In this document: in pieces, positions 63,100-64,000 of the stretch | Position numbering within the stretch: position 1 is the stretch's first letter | How the letters are laid out: the number at the start of each line of letters is the position of its first letter | Origin: an uncultured Alphaproteobacteria bacterium | GTDB lineage: Bacteria; Pseudomonadota; Alphaproteobacteria; HIMB59; GCA-002718135 | Assembly (NCBI GenBank): GCA_902623255.1 | Contig: CACNSY010000008.1 | Span: 28,637 to 92,636 of the forward strand | Length of the DNA stretch: 64,000 bases | Direction of reading: 5' to 3' | Made by a program: the position numbers and the translations under genes | The notes under the pieces: generated by a model | The model's input: only the letters and a program-made list of their open reading frames with translations | The model's database searches: none | Told to the model about the DNA's origin: nothing

Positions 63100-64000
63100 A
63101 TGTCAATTTACCTTCCAATAGCTGAAATGAACGTCAATATTTTTCTCATTATCTTTATTGGTATGAGTATAGGAATACTTTCAGGAATTTTTGGTGTTGG
63201 TGGTGGATTTTTAATGACACCACTATTAATTTTTTTAGGCATACCTCCAGTTGTAGCTGTTGGTTCTGAAGCTCCGCATGTTTTAGCAACTTCAGTTTCA
63301 GGTTTTATTGCTCACTGGAGAAAAAGAAATGTTGATATAAAGATGGGTATATTCCTTTTGATAGGAGGTTTGATTGGTTCCACAGTTGGTGTAAATATTT
63401 TCAGTTATCTAAAAAACTTTGGGCAAATAGACTTAGTTATTCAGTTATTATTTCTTTTCTTTTTAGGTTTTATTGGTTTTAGTATGGCTTTTGAAAGCGC
63501 AAGAACTACAATTAAACAATATAGAGCAAGAAATACTAAAAGAACAAAACTGCATCAACATTCTTGGTTTCATGGACTTCCATTCAAAGTGCGCTTTCAT
63601 AGATCAAAACTTTATATAAGTGCAATACCACCTGTACTGATAGGATTCGCAGTTGGAGTAATGTCCGCAATGATGGGAGTTGGAGGAGGATTTATAATGA
63701 TACCTGCAATGGTATACATACTTGGAATGCCAACAAGTATAGTAGTTGGGACATCTTTATTTCAAATCATATTTGTTACCGCTAATGCAACATTCTTTCA
63801 ATCCTACATAAATTATAATGTAGATATTGTGCTGTCTGCACTAATGATATTTGGAGGAGTAATTGGTGCACAAATTGGTGTAATTTTTGGGTCTAAATTA
63901 AAAGCAGAATATTTGAGGGGTATTTTGGCTATATTAGTATTGGGTGTCTGTGGTAAAATTTTTACAGATCTAGTTTTAAGACCTAATGATTTATTTTCAT
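63100..64000 (+). CDS. TauE/SafE family permease (partial, runs off window)
   Basis: Manual translation from ATG at 63100: MSIYLPIAEMNVNIFLIIFIGMSIGILSGIFGVGGGFLMTPLLIFLGIPPVVAVGSEAPHVLATSVSG... and second repeat VMSAMMGVGGGFIMIPAMVYILGMPTSIVVGTSLFQ. Not in the ORF track. Confidence 0.93.
   Translation, partial: MSIYLPIAEMNVNIFLIIFIGMSIGILSGIFGVGGGFLMTPLLIFLGIPPVVAVGSEAPHVLATSVSGFIAHWRKRNVDIKMGIFLLIGGLIGSTVGVNIFSYLKNFGQIDLVIQLLFLFFLGFIGFSMAFESARTTIKQYRARNTKRTKLHQHSWFHGLPFKVRFHRSKLYISAIPPVLIGFAVGVMSAMMGVGGGFIMIPAMVYILGMPTSIVVGTSLFQIIFVTANATFFQSYINYNVDIVLSALMIFGGVIGAQIGVIFGSKLKAEYLRGILAILVLGVCGKIFTDLVLRPNDLFS

Overview
The window is an AT-rich, tightly packed alphaproteobacterial chromosome segment. 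It resembles a streamlined marine SAR11/HIMB59-like genome, but that is inference from composition and gene content. Four blocks are visible. (1) 1-14.5 kb, minus strand: a near-gapless catabolic operon with an L-arginine:glycine amidinotransferase-like protein, EutA/EutB/EutC-like proteins, an orphan PLP enzyme, an M20 amidohydrolase, a creatinase-like M24 protein without canonical metal ligands, a Ser/Cys-type proline-racemase-family enzyme, heterotetrameric sarcosine oxidase (soxBDAG) and a DoeA/EutD ectoine hydrolase. A semialdehyde dehydrogenase lies divergent to it. (2) 16-23 kb: ROK kinase, bioY, gshB, gshA, mgtE, tRNA-Leu, lipB, rluC/D-like, crcB. (3) 23-53 kb: rplQ-rpoA through the alpha/spc/S10/str operons, rpoC-rpoB-rplL-rplJ-rplA-rplK-nusG-secE, tRNA-Trp, tuf, tRNA-Gly, tRNA-Tyr, rlmB and tRNA-Thr, with an L10 leader and an rplL-rpoB attenuator hairpin. 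(4) 53-64 kb: NAD-type formate dehydrogenase (fdhA, fused fdhB), molybdo/tungsto-cofactor genes (moeA, mobB, mobA, fdhD, a TupB-like permease), tusA, and YeiH-like and TauE-like exporters. The main items for follow-up are the composite osmolyte/guanidino-compound operon and its metal-ligand-less M24 protein, the apparent +1 frameshift splitting rpoA in an A-run, and a second homopolymer frameshift in a small lipoprotein ORF just downstream of fdhA. No CRISPR array, transposase, prophage or rRNA was seen.
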